From NCBI GenBank assembly GCA_017467625.1, contig JAFUSN010000004.1, positions 248,001 to 312,000 on the forward strand: a stretch of 64,000 nt of DNA, given 5' to 3'. A model generated the notes under the pieces. That model was not told the DNA's origin. It ran no database searches and saw only the letters and a list, made by a program, of their open reading frames with translations. The position numbers and the translations under genes are program-made. Source of the stretch: RGIG1681 sp017467625. Lineage in GTDB: Bacteria; Bacillota; Clostridia; Christensenellales; UBA1242. The first letter of the stretch is position 1; each line of letters opens with the position of its first letter. This document shows, in pieces, positions 26,624 to 34,312 of the stretch.

Positions 26624-28846
26624 ATGGAAATTAAGGGAAGTGTTGAAAACATTGTTTACAGAAACAGTGAGAATGGTTACACCATTCTTTCTTTGCTTGT
26701 TGGATTTTCACCAGTCACTGTGGCGGGAAAATTTCCAATTGTTGGCAAAGGAGAGGTTTTAACACTTCAAGGTGAATATAAAATTAACAAACGTTATGGC
26801 GAACAATTTGAGGCAACTTCCGTTAAGGTTGAAAAACCAACAGATTTATCTTCAATTGAAAAATATTTGTCTTGTGGTTTAATTCCGGGAGTGGGGGAAG
26901 TTACTGCAAGAAAAATTGTTTCAAAATTTAAAGATGACACACTTAAAGTTATTGATGAGGAGCCATATAGACTTGCAGAGGTGAGTGGAATTAGTGGCAG
27001 AAAAGCAAGTGAAATTCATGCAAGCTATGCTGACATAAAAAAAATGCAAGAAGCAGTTATGTTTTTGCAAAAATATGATATTTCAATCAATATGGCGGTG
27101 AAAATTTATAATAAATATAAGGCAAAAACAGAATCAATTTTAATGGCAAATCCTTACAAACTTATTGAGGATATTGATGGAATTGGATTTAAAACAGCTG
27201 ACAAAATTGCAATGAAACTTGGAATTGAGTTTAACAGTGAAATTAGAATTAAAGCGGGAATTATTTTTGTTTTAACTGAAATTGCTGAAAAACAAGGCTC
27301 AACCCTTGCTTTTGTTGAAGAAATTTTGAGAGAAACAGTTTCAGTTTTGGAACTTGGTGAAGAAAATGAAGGGCTGATTAGTGATGCACTGGTTGACCTT
27401 GAAATTTCTGGTTTCATTAGAAAAGTTAAATTTAATGATGAAGATGCTTATGCAATCACAAAATATTATTCAATGGAAAGTTTTATTGCAAGGAAACTTA
27501 CAACTTTAAATTTGAATGATTCACTTGTCAAATTTGGAAGCAATGAAGAAATTGAACAGTATGAAGTTTTGAATAAAATTGAACTTCATGAAAATCAAAA
27601 AAAGGCAATTTTGGCTGGAACAAATGAAAATGTTTGTATAATAACTGGTGGACCAGGCACTGGGAAAACGACAATTGTTAAGTGTATTTTGAAAATTTTG
27701 AAGGGACACAAACAAAAGTGTTTGCTTATGGCGCCAACTGGAAGAGCGGCAAAGAGAATGGAAGAACAAACAGGCGAGGAGGCAAGCACAATTCATAGAG
27801 CCCTTGAAGCTAATTTTGCAGATGGTGGAAGAGGATTTGCAAAAAATGAACATAATCCCCTTGAAGCCGATGCAATTATTATTGATGAAGTTTCAATGCT
27901 TGATGTGTTTTTAATGAGTTCGCTTTTAAAAGCTGTTAATCATGGAACACGAATTATTTTGGTTGGTGATAAAGATCAATTGCCAAGCGTTGGGGCTGGA
28001 AATGTTTTAGCTGATATTATTGAAAGCAATGAATTTAAAGTTGTTGAACTTACACAAATTTACCGAACTAGTGAAGACAGTATGATTGCTCAAAATGCAC
28101 AAAAAATAAATCAAAGCCAAATGCCAGACCTCTCTGCTCATTCAAGCGACTTTTTTTACAGCAAAACAAGCGAACCCGAACTCATTGCCAAAGAAGTTGT
28201 TTCGCTTGTTGCAGAGCGAATACCAAATCATTTTGAAAAGTTTTCACCTGACGACATTCAGGTTATAACTCCAATGAAAGCTGGAATTGCAGGTGCAAAT
28301 AATTTGAATGTTTTAATTCAAGAAAAACTTAATCCTGAAACCCCTTTAACCAAACAAATTGAACTTCAAAAGCGAATTTTTAGAGTTGGTGACAGAGTTA
28401 TGCAAATTGTGAACAACTATGACCACGAATGGGAAAAAATTAACGACAATGGTTCAGTTTCATATGGCTCTGGAGTGTTTAATGGTGACATGGGAAAAAT
28501 TGAAGATATTTTTGTTGAAATCAATGAAATGGTTGTTGTTTTTGATGACGGAAGAAGAGCGTTTTATTCATATGCAGAACTTGATGAAATTGTTTTAAGC
28601 TATGCAATTACAATTCATAAATCACAGGGAAGTGAATTTCCGGTTGTAATTATTCCAGTTATGGGTGGAAGCCCATTACTTATGAATAAAAATTTGCTTT
28701 ATACGGCAGTAACTCGTGCAAAAAACATGGTTATTTTAATTGGCAAGCAATCAAATATTTTTTATATGGTTAGCAACAAAAGTTCTGCCGTTCGATATAC
28801 ACTTTTGAAAGATATGCTAAAACAAGATAGTTTAATAAATTTTTAG
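26624..28846 (+). CDS. recD2: ATP-dependent 5'-3' DNA helicase RecD2
   Basis: 740-residue SF1B helicase of the RecD2 (YrrC) type found in bacteria without RecBC partners. An N-terminal OB-like domain (VENIVYRNSENGYTIL) and tandem HhH region (ISGRKASEI, IDGIGFKTADKIA) precede the motor: Walker A GGPGTGKTT at 342-350, MAPTGRAAKRM (Ia), IIDEVSMLDV (II), GDKDQLPSVGAG (III), ITIHKSQGSEF (V) and LYTAVTRAKNM (VI). The stop at 28846 is followed by a terminator hairpin that also holds the yabP ribosome site. Confidence 0.93.
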   Translation: MEIKGSVENIVYRNSENGYTILSLLVGFSPVTVAGKFPIVGKGEVLTLQGEYKINKRYGEQFEATSVKVEKPTDLSSIEKYLSCGLIPGVGEVTARKIVSKFKDDTLKVIDEEPYRLAEVSGISGRKASEIHASYADIKKMQEAVMFLQKYDISINMAVKIYNKYKAKTESILMANPYKLIEDIDGIGFKTADKIAMKLGIEFNSEIRIKAGIIFVLTEIAEKQGSTLAFVEEILRETVSVLELGEENEGLISDALVDLEISGFIRKVKFNDEDAYAITKYYSMESFIARKLTTLNLNDSLVKFGSNEEIEQYEVLNKIELHENQKKAILAGTNENVCIITGGPGTGKTTIVKCILKILKGHKQKCLLMAPTGRAAKRMEEQTGEEASTIHRALEANFADGGRGFAKNEHNPLEADAIIIDEVSMLDVFLMSSLLKAVNHGTRIILVGDKDQLPSVGAGNVLADIIESNEFKVVELTQIYRTSEDSMIAQNAQKINQSQMPDLSAHSSDFFYSKTSEPELIAKEVVSLVAERIPNHFEKFSPDDIQVITPMKAGIAGANNLNVLIQEKLNPETPLTKQIELQKRIFRVGDRVMQIVNNYDHEWEKINDNGSVSYGSGVFNGDMGKIEDIFVEINEMVVVFDDGRRAFYSYAELDEIVLSYAITIHKSQGSEFPVVIIPVMGGSPLLMNKNLLYTAVTRAKNMVILIGKQSNIFYMVSNKSSAVRYTLLKDMLKQDSLINF

Positions 28847-28852
28847 AATAAA

Positions 28853-28891
28853 CCCCCAAACAAAAACATAGTTTTTAATGGGGGATTTTTT
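28853..28891 (+). terminator. Terminator hairpin overlapping the yabP ribosome-binding site
   Basis: CCCCC (28853-28857) pairs with GGGGG (28880-28884), with an inner AAAAAC-ATA-GTTTTT stem (28862-28876), and is followed by six T and then the yabP ATG. The GGGGGA that closes the stem is also the only Shine-Dalgarno for yabP. Confidence 0.65.
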
Positions 28892-29161
28892 ATGACAGAA
28901 ATGGTTAGTGAAGTTGAAAAAATTTCAATTTCAGCAAGAGAATATTTTGAAATTAACAGCGCAGTTGAAATTTTGAGTGCAACAGAAAAAGAAATTGTTA
29001 TTAAGCTTTTAAATGGTTTTGTTTATGTGACTGGAACAGAACTTAAAATTTCAAAACTTATTCCTGAAGAAAAGTTTGTCAGTTTAACGGGGAAAATTTT
29101 GGGATTGAAATTTCAAACAAAAAGGGCAAAAACATCATTTTTTGGCAGGATTTTTAAATAA
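28892..29161 (+). CDS. yabP: Sporulation protein YabP (YabP/YqfC family)
   Basis: 89 residues, cytoplasmic. The pattern SAREYFEINSAVEIL, then EIVIKLLNGFVYVTG and LKISKLIPEE matches the YabP/YqfC family, required for spore development in the mother cell (sigma-E regulon in Bacillus). Its TAA overlaps the yabQ ATG by one base. The ribosome site GGGGGA lies inside the preceding hairpin. The order yabP-yabQ-divIC is conserved across spore formers. Confidence 0.85.
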   Translation: MTEMVSEVEKISISAREYFEINSAVEILSATEKEIVIKLLNGFVYVTGTELKISKLIPEEKFVSLTGKILGLKFQTKRAKTSFFGRIFK

Positions 29162-29544
29162 TGTTTGCTGAAGTTATTGATTTTTCGCTACTTTTAAAAT
29201 TTTTTTGGGGTGGCTTAATTTGCGGACTTGGATTTATTGCTTTTGATATTTTGGTTAAGCTTACACGTAGAAATTTAATTTTATTTAATCTATTTTCATT
29301 CGTTTATGTTTTAATTTTTGGTGGGTGGTTTGCATTCATTTGCTTAAAATTTAATAATTATTCTTTCACTTGGCTAGGGCTTTTTTCAATGCTGGTTGGA
29401 CTTTTTTTGGTTAAAATTAGTATTAAATTTTTCTTTGACTATTTTGAAAAGTTATTATATAATAAACTTGGAAATAGAAAAAGGAAGGTGAATTATGAGC
29501 AATTACGAAGCATTCCGCAAAGTTCAAAAAATTGTGATGTTTAG
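29161..29544 (+). CDS. yabQ: Spore cortex protein YabQ
   Basis: 127 residues with three or four hydrophobic helices (about 8-30, 40-60, 67-90), in keeping with the polytopic YabQ needed for cortex synthesis. Sequence similarity within this family is low, so position between yabP and divIC is the main support. The C-terminal 17 residues overlap the start of divIC by 50 nt in another frame, an unusually long overlap. Confidence 0.75.
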   Translation: MFAEVIDFSLLLKFFWGGLICGLGFIAFDILVKLTRRNLILFNLFSFVYVLIFGGWFAFICLKFNNYSFTWLGLFSMLVGLFLVKISIKFFFDYFEKLLYNKLGNRKRKVNYEQLRSIPQSSKNCDV

Positions 29545-29785
29545 TTTAGTTGGGTTTGCAATAGTTTTTGTTGTTGCAATTTGCTCATTCATTTCACTTG
29601 GAAATGCAAGGCGAAAAAGTGCAAACTATGATGCGTTGATAACCTCACTTCAAAAACAAGAAGCTGAACTTAAAGCTGGAGTTGAAAATGTTTCTTCACC
29701 AGCATATTTAGAAGAGCAAGCAAGAAATCAATATGGAATGCTTAAAGAAGGCGAAACACTTTATATCTACACAAATCAACAATAA
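29495..29785 (+). CDS. divIC: Septum formation initiator DivIC/FtsB
   Basis: 96-residue bitopic protein: short cytoplasmic tail, one helix at about 17-38 (FSLVGFAIVFVVAICSFISL), then a coiled coil (NYDALITSLQKQEAEL) and the family ending YLEEQARNQYGMLKEGETLY. It forms the FtsL-DivIC-DivIB divisome subcomplex. AGGAAGGTG precedes the ATG within yabQ. An initiator tRNA-Met gene follows about 110 bp downstream, as near divIC in Bacillus. Confidence 0.92.
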   Translation: MSNYEAFRKVQKIVMFSLVGFAIVFVVAICSFISLGNARRKSANYDALITSLQKQEAELKAGVENVSSPAYLEEQARNQYGMLKEGETLYIYTNQQ

Positions 29786-29830
29786 TTGAGTTTAATGGCT
29801 TAAAATTTTCAAAAATATGTCATCATAATA

Positions 29831-29859
29831 TTGACATATTTTTTTTATTGGTGTAATAT
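29831..29859 (+). promoter_or_regulatory. Promoter for the initiator tRNA
   Basis: TTGACA (29831-29836), 17-bp spacer, TAATAT (29854-29859); a TATAAT overlaps it at 29857-29862. Confidence 0.65.
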
Positions 29860-29893
29860 AATAGCGTTGTCACAACACAAGTGTTTTTTATAT

Positions 29894-29969
29894 CGCGGGG
29901 TAGAGCAGTTGGCAGCTCGTTGGGCTCATAACCCAAAGGTCGGAGGTTCGAGTCCTCCCCCCGCAACCA
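29894..29969 (+). tRNA. Initiator tRNA-fMet (CAT)
   Basis: 76-nt cloverleaf with encoded CCA. The anticodon loop is CTCATAA. Two initiator hallmarks are visible: no Watson-Crick pair at 1-72 (C1 against A72) and three consecutive G-C pairs (GGG/CCC) at the base of the anticodon stem. Confidence 0.95.
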
Positions 29970-29974
29970 GCTGC

Positions 29975-30012
29975 GAAGCAAAGTCTATTTAAGGCTTTGC
30001 TTCTTTTTTTTT
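29975..30012 (+). terminator. Terminator of the tRNA-fMet gene
   Basis: GAAGCAAAG / CTTTGCTTC, 9-bp stem with 11-nt loop, then a run of nine T. Confidence 0.85.
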
Positions 30013-30045
30013 CGCAAAGCCATTTTACAACTTGCTTTTCCGCTT

Positions 30046-30088
30046 TTGGCACCAATCGAAAATTCTTGGTTCAAGAATTTTGTGCCAA
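30046..30088. repeat. Long bulged inverted repeat in the intergenic region before the toxin cassette
   Basis: TTGGCAC (30046-30052) pairs with GTGCCAA (30082-30088), and inside it AAAATTCTTG (30059-30068) pairs perfectly with CAAGAATTTT (30072-30081) around GTT. The only unpaired part is CAATCG on the 5' side. No gene lies between 29970 and 30175 apart from this and the terminator. No U-run follows, so it is not an ordinary terminator. Confidence 0.6.
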
Positions 30089-30175
30089 CTTTTTCTTGGC
30101 ATGCTATGTATTTATTTGATTTTTTGTATGTTATAAAGATTTTATACTTTTACAAATTCAAGGAGTTATGATATT

Positions 30176-30757
30176 ATGAGTATATTTGATAATATAAAAA
30201 TTTAACTGACAAAATTTTTAACATTGAAACCAGTTTTAAAAAATAATTTTGTTCAGTATCATCACTTTGGAAGATGTGCAGTGCCGTGTGAGGATTGCAA
30301 ATTAAAAAATAACAGAGTGTTTGAAAATAACACCAAACCACTTGTTGGTGAAGAAAATCATCCGCATTGTGATTGTTATTATACAGATGTTCAAACGAAG
30401 GTGGCTGGAAGTATTTCAAAATTAGGAATAAATGGACCAGATTATTACTTAAAATATAAAGGCAAACTTCCAGATTACTATATCACAAAAGATGAAGCGA
30501 TAAATGTTTATGGGTGGAATTCAAGAAGAAACACAATATTTGGAAAAACTAATGGAAAAATGATAGGTGGAGATATGTATTTTAATAAGGAAAATATTTT
30601 GCCTATAAAACAAGATAGAGTTTGGAATTATTGTGATATAAATTATGATTCTGGAGGTAGAATAAGTGAAAGATTGTATTATTCTAATGATGGTCTCATA
30701 TTTTATTCTCCAAACCATTTAGATGAAAATAATCCAATAATTTATCAAGTAATATAA
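30176..30757 (+). pseudogene. Barnase-like RNase toxin with MuF-type linker, in-frame stop at codon 10
   Basis: AAGGAG and ATG 30176 open a frame that hits TAA at 30203-30205, then continues open in the same frame to 30757; the only later start before the toxin domain is TTG 30224, without a ribosome site. The downstream part has a CEDC...HPHCDC segment like the end of MuF-type phage head/toxin carrier domains, then a barnase-family domain: LPDYYITKDEA, GGDMYF, DINYDSGGRISERLYYSNDG, NHLDE. Barnase Lys27, Arg83, Arg87 and His102 equivalents are kept, but the catalytic Glu73 position is Tyr (WNYCDINY where barnase has WREADINY). Probably a decaying toxin module. Confidence 0.7.
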
Positions 30758-30768
30758 AGGAGTAAAAT

Positions 30769-31089
30769 ATGGAAAAAACAATAATATATGATAGAAATGA
30801 AATTAAATCATTTAAAGATTTTTATGAAAAAATATATATTGATTTGGAAGGTTCAACAATTCCATATTGGAGTAATGAGCAGTGTAAATATTTAGGTTAT
30901 AGTGCAGACATTTTGGATGAATTTTTGTGGTATTGTCATGATGATAAAATTCATTTCATATTAAGAAATTTTGATTTAGATAAAATAAAACAACAAAAAA
31001 CTTTTGAAGACTATAAAATAAATTTAATAATTGAAGTTTTACAAGAATCCGTAGAAAAATATAAAGATTTTTCATTAACAATAGAGTAA
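30769..31089 (+). CDS. Barstar-like RNase inhibitor (immunity protein)
   Basis: 106 residues. The opening IIYDRNEIKSFKDFYEKI and the segment GYSADILDEFL align with barstar (its first strand and helix, and the inhibitory helix with Asp35 and Asp39); Asp35 is kept and Asp39 appears as Glu. A later helix FEDYKINLIIEVLQES fits barstar helix 4. AAAGGAG precedes the ATG, and the gene directly follows the barnase-like pseudogene, the normal toxin-immunity order. The barstar assignment is from memory of the fold signature. Confidence 0.75.
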   Translation: MEKTIIYDRNEIKSFKDFYEKIYIDLEGSTIPYWSNEQCKYLGYSADILDEFLWYCHDDKIHFILRNFDLDKIKQQKTFEDYKINLIIEVLQESVEKYKDFSLTIE

Positions 31090-31302
31090 TATTTTTTAAA
31101 AAATGAATTTGAAAAACAAGCAAATTTGGCATATGTAACAGGTGATTATATTTTGGGTGTTTTAGATTCTTATGGACAAAGATTAAGTATAAAAATAACA
31201 TTAAACCGTAAAGATGGAAAAGGTCAAGTAACATTTATATCTGGTTGGATGGTTTATCCAAATGGCAAAATATTATTAACAACACCTTTTGGAGGAAAAT
31301 AA
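31090..31302 (+). pseudogene. Orphan C-terminal toxin tail (DUF6883-like), no start codon
   Basis: After the barstar TAA the same frame stays open for 70 codons with no ATG and no usable ribosome site. It encodes a coherent tail: ANLAYVTGDYILGVLDSYGQ, then GKGQVTFISGWMVYPNGKI and LLTTPFGGK. This resembles the C-terminal end of DUF6883-type polymorphic toxins (recalled, not searched). Such promoterless toxin tips next to immunity genes are typical of polymorphic-toxin loci, where they can recombine with a full-length carrier. It overlaps the next ATG (TAATG). Confidence 0.6.
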
Positions 31303-31520
31303 TGAAAAATTATGATAAAGTTAAACTAATAAATTTAAAAAATGAATATGAAAAACTTGGTTTAAAACTTGGTGACACTGGAATTGTTATGGGTGAAGAA
31401 AAAAATGGATATGTTTTAGTCTATTTTTATGGTAATATTTATCAGGATAAAGATGGTGTTTATAAAACAACAGAAATAGATGCTGGCATACTCATTGAAG
31501 ATTTAGAAATAATTAAATAG
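31302..31520 (+). CDS. Small immunity-like protein (DUF4926-like)
   Basis: 72 residues: YDKVKLINLKNEYEKLGLK, then LGDTGIVMGEEKNGYVLVYF, and acidic end LIEDLEII, like the small SH3-like DUF4926 proteins that accompany DUF6883-type toxins. GGAGGA lies inside the end of the orphan toxin tail, and ATG 31302 overlaps its stop, so the two are coupled. Immunity role inferred from position. Confidence 0.65.
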   Translation: MKNYDKVKLINLKNEYEKLGLKLGDTGIVMGEEKNGYVLVYFYGNIYQDKDGVYKTTEIDAGILIEDLEIIK

Positions 31521-31551
31521 TTGGTGCTGTTTTCATTTGAAAATCTCAACC

Positions 31552-31590
31552 AGTAAAACGCCACGCTAAAGCGCGGCGTTTTTTTATTGT
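31552..31590 (+). repeat. Left copy of a 39-nt terminator-like direct repeat bounding the island
   Basis: Contains AAAACGCCACGC-TAAA-GCGCGGCGTTTT followed by T7 and ATTGT, i.e. a rho-independent terminator for the toxin/immunity genes. A copy differing by one substitution and one T occurs in the same orientation at 44552-44589. Confidence 0.8.
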
Positions 31591-31629
31591 CCGTTTTTTG
31601 GGACACTAAATATTTTATAATTTAAGTAT
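31590..31629 (+). promoter_or_regulatory. Repeated promoter-like element, copy 1
   Basis: TCCGTTTTTTGGGAC, 16 nt, TTTAAGTAT. The same two blocks with the same 16-nt spacing recur at 34313-34352; each copy sits 28-42 bp before the first gene of a transcription unit. Confidence 0.55.
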
Positions 31630-31656
31630 AACAATGAATTATTTGGGAGTAATTAT

Positions 31657-32463
31657 ATGAGTATAAATAATGATGAACTAAAAAAATGTGAAGATAAATT
31701 GTCATTTGTTGTGGGCAAAGATTCAAAAGGAAATATTGTTAGGGCTAGTTTTTTAGAATTGCCACATTTATTGATTGCAGGGGCAACGGGAACGGGAAAA
31801 TCCCCATTTGTGCTAACTCTTTTGGAAAACTTGCTTAAAAAGAACACAAAAGATGAATTAAAAGTTTACATTATAAATCCACATGAAATTGAGTTTAAAG
31901 ATTATATTAACTGTCCGCAGGTTGCTCAAAATAAAGTTTTTTCAAAGCCAGATGAAGTTATTGAAGTGCTTGAAACCTTATGTGTTGAAATGAAAAAAAG
32001 ATATGAGCTGTTTGCAAATAAAGATGTTTCAAATTATGATGAATATAACAAAAAAGCAAAGAAAAAACTTGCCAAAATCATTGTTCTAATACATGAGTAT
32101 AATGATTATGTTTTAAGTGATTGCAAAAATAAGTTTTTTGAATACTTATTAAAATTAGTTATGCTTTCAAGAGCTGCCGGTATACATATTGTCCTTGCAA
32201 CGCAAAGAATTTATGAACAAACAATAACACGTGAAATACTTATGCAATTTCCAACAAAGATTGCTTTTGCAATGAGGAAAGAAGAAAGTAAATTAATTTT
32301 AGGTAATGATGATGCTGAATATTTAGTTTGTGGAAGAGAACTAATATTTAAAAATGATTTTAATAATGATTTTTATCAAAGACTGGAATCATTTTTTGAT
32401 TTTAAAGAATATAATGATTCAAATTCAAGATATTTGTTTTCTAGAGAAGAAGTAATAGATTAA
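31657..32463 (+). CDS. Short FtsK/SpoIIIE-like motor protein, Walker B Asp replaced by His
   Basis: 268 residues corresponding only to the FtsK motor domain, with no membrane or linker part. GKDSKGNIVRASF and LPHLLIAGATGTGKS (Walker A) align closely with FtsK. The Walker B strand reads IIVLIHEYNDY: the usual Asp is His while the following Glu remains. LSRAAGIHIVLATQR and PTKIAFAM are FtsK motifs. The C-terminus lacks the gamma domain; a -1 shift at about 32457 would add some 34 plausible residues (RLINSGKEFISLFDNIYN). GGGAG precedes the ATG. First gene of the split FtsK module. Confidence 0.75.
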   Translation: MSINNDELKKCEDKLSFVVGKDSKGNIVRASFLELPHLLIAGATGTGKSPFVLTLLENLLKKNTKDELKVYIINPHEIEFKDYINCPQVAQNKVFSKPDEVIEVLETLCVEMKKRYELFANKDVSNYDEYNKKAKKKLAKIIVLIHEYNDYVLSDCKNKFFEYLLKLVMLSRAAGIHIVLATQRIYEQTITREILMQFPTKIAFAMRKEESKLILGNDDAEYLVCGRELIFKNDFNNDFYQRLESFFDFKEYNDSNSRYLFSREEVID

Positions 32464-32619
32464 TTAATAGTGGAAAAGAATTTATTTCATTATTTGATAA
32501 TATATATAATTGTTCTAAGAGTTTGAATTATAAAACAAATAATTCAATAAAATTAAGTTAAATTATTATGTAAGAAGTATTAAAAATGTTAAAATGAAAT
32601 TGTTAATGAGGAATCACTT

Positions 32620-33384
32620 ATGAGAAAATATATGGATGAATTAAAAAATGACAAATCAAAGTTATCACTTATGCTTGGTGAAGATGAAAATGGAAAACCA
32701 TATTTGAGAGATATGACAGAACTGGGCAATATTTTAATCTCTGGCGGACCAGGCTCTGGTTATCAAACCCTATTTCGTAATTGTATAAATAATTTTGGTA
32801 TTAAATATAGTAAAGATGAAGTTATGCTTGACTTGATAGATACGACACAAGTTGATATGCGAGTATTTGAGAAAAATGATAATCTTTTTCATAATAAAAT
32901 ATTTGCTGGTGAAGAGCAGGGTATTTATGGATTAAAATTAGCAGCAAGAGAATCTGTTTATAGATATCACACCATGAAAGAAATAGGCGCTAACAATATT
33001 GATGACTATAATGCCAGTGAAGAAGTTAAGAGTGGAAAACTTAAAGCGTTACCCTATTTGGTTGTTGTTATTCTTGATTATTTTACATTTTTGCCATTAA
33101 ATTACCGAAGAGAAATAGAAGACTATTTAATGCAAATAAAAGAAAATTCCAAAAGTAGCGGTGTTTATGTTATTGGTGTTTTTTGCCGCGCAAGCCAACT
33201 AACCTCAAAAATGGCATTGTGCTTTGATACACAAATTGCTTTTACACTAAATAAAATGAAGTTTCAAAGATGGATGAAATACAAAAAGAAAGAAGTGGAA
33301 AATCTCGATCAATTTGAAATGATTTTTGCTCATGGCGAAGAGAAATTGAAACTAAAAGCAATTTACGAAGAAGATAATGGATAA
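32620..33384 (+). CDS. Second FtsK-like motor protein, Walker A Lys and catalytic Glu missing (pseudo-ATPase)
   Basis: 254 residues, paralogous in layout to the preceding gene (LSLMLGEDENGKPYLRDM, then LGNILISGG). The P-loop is GGPGSGYQT: the invariant Lys is Tyr and the next Ser/Thr is Gln. Walker B is VVVILDYFTF: Asp present, catalytic Glu replaced by Tyr. SSGVYVIGVFCRASQL corresponds to the ATQR strand. ATP hydrolysis is therefore unlikely for this subunit alone. GAGGA precedes the ATG. The GIY-YIG gene follows after 13 nt. Confidence 0.7.
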   Translation: MRKYMDELKNDKSKLSLMLGEDENGKPYLRDMTELGNILISGGPGSGYQTLFRNCINNFGIKYSKDEVMLDLIDTTQVDMRVFEKNDNLFHNKIFAGEEQGIYGLKLAARESVYRYHTMKEIGANNIDDYNASEEVKSGKLKALPYLVVVILDYFTFLPLNYRREIEDYLMQIKENSKSSGVYVIGVFCRASQLTSKMALCFDTQIAFTLNKMKFQRWMKYKKKEVENLDQFEMIFAHGEEKLKLKAIYEEDNG

Positions 33385-33397
33385 AGGAGAAAATAAA

Positions 33398-34267
33398 ATG
33401 ATTAAATTTGAAGATTTTTTTAAGGTATGTTTACCAAACAAAACAAAAGTTAAATTCAATATGAACGATGGAGAGAGTTCAGCTTGGGATTTATTAAAAG
33501 CAGATGATGGAACAAATGAATATGAAAGATGGATTAAAATGAACGCTTGGAAAAATCTAAAAGGCCAAGCAAATAATAATCTTAATAACGCCGATTATTT
33601 ACTTGCATTTGCTCAATATTACCCATTAGGTCCAACATACTTTATTTTTGGTGGAATGTATAAAGTTGAACATTTAGATACTAGCGAGGCAACGGAAGAT
33701 TGTGTAGGTTATAAGCTAACATTGTTAGATGATTTCAAAGAATATAGAAAACGCCTAATTGTAAAGTTAAGTAGAACTATTGGAAGAGATATTTACAATA
33801 AACCTTATTTAAGTGTTCAAAGAGATTTTAACCCAGAAATTTACGAGCTTCTACCAACACAAGCAATAGATGATTTTCCAGGATTTAATCATATTTTGCT
33901 TACACACAAACAGTTGCAATATATATTTAAAAAGCAAGCACCTGAATGGGAAAAACAATTATCATCGGTAAAAGGTGTCTATTGTATTACTGATACTCGT
34001 AACGGGAAAATTTATATTGGCTCAGCATACGGCGAATATGCTGGTATATGGCAAAGGTGGTCAAGTTATGCCAACATTGACAATTTGACAGGTGGAAACA
34101 AAACATTTGAAGAAATAAAATCATTAAGTCCAGATTATATAGTAAATAATTTTCAATATTCTGTTTTAGAGATATTAGACCCTAAAACGCCTAACGAAGA
34201 AGTTATAAGAAGGGAGGAATTTTGGAAAAAAGTATTTAAGTCAAAGGAATTTGGAATGAATAATTAA
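33398..34267 (+). CDS. GIY-YIG family nuclease with N-terminal domain of unknown function
   Basis: 289 residues. The C-terminal half is a GIY-YIG nuclease: KGVYCITDTRNGKIYIGSA (GVY at 193-195, YIG at 206-208), GIWQRWSSY with the catalytic-type Arg, and RREEFWKKVF with the metal-binding Glu. The N-terminal 190 residues contain FFKVCLPNKTKVKFNMNDG and match nothing I can name; in restriction-like GIY-YIG proteins such regions bind DNA or sense modification. AAAGGAGA precedes ATG 33398. The operon ends at the terminator at 34280. Confidence 0.8.
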   Translation: MIKFEDFFKVCLPNKTKVKFNMNDGESSAWDLLKADDGTNEYERWIKMNAWKNLKGQANNNLNNADYLLAFAQYYPLGPTYFIFGGMYKVEHLDTSEATEDCVGYKLTLLDDFKEYRKRLIVKLSRTIGRDIYNKPYLSVQRDFNPEIYELLPTQAIDDFPGFNHILLTHKQLQYIFKKQAPEWEKQLSSVKGVYCITDTRNGKIYIGSAYGEYAGIWQRWSSYANIDNLTGGNKTFEEIKSLSPDYIVNNFQYSVLEILDPKTPNEEVIRREEFWKKVFKSKEFGMNN

Positions 34268-34279
34268 ATTTGGATAAAA

Positions 34280-34310
34280 AACACCTTGCATTTTTGCGAG
34301 GTGTTTTTTT
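34280..34310 (+). terminator. Terminator after the GIY-YIG gene
   Basis: AACACCTTGC-ATTTTT-GCGAGGTGTT and a T-run; one T/G wobble in the stem. Confidence 0.8.
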
Positions 34311-34312
34311 TA

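Noticed and set aside
29831..29969. tRNA-fMet as the integration site of the accessory region
   Set aside because: The tRNA 3' end is not repeated downstream in the window, so there is no att-type evidence.
30769..31089. Loss of the inhibitory Asp39 in the barstar-like protein
   Set aside because: A better alignment (GYSADILDEFL to GENLDALWDCL) keeps Asp35 and makes position 39 a conservative Glu.
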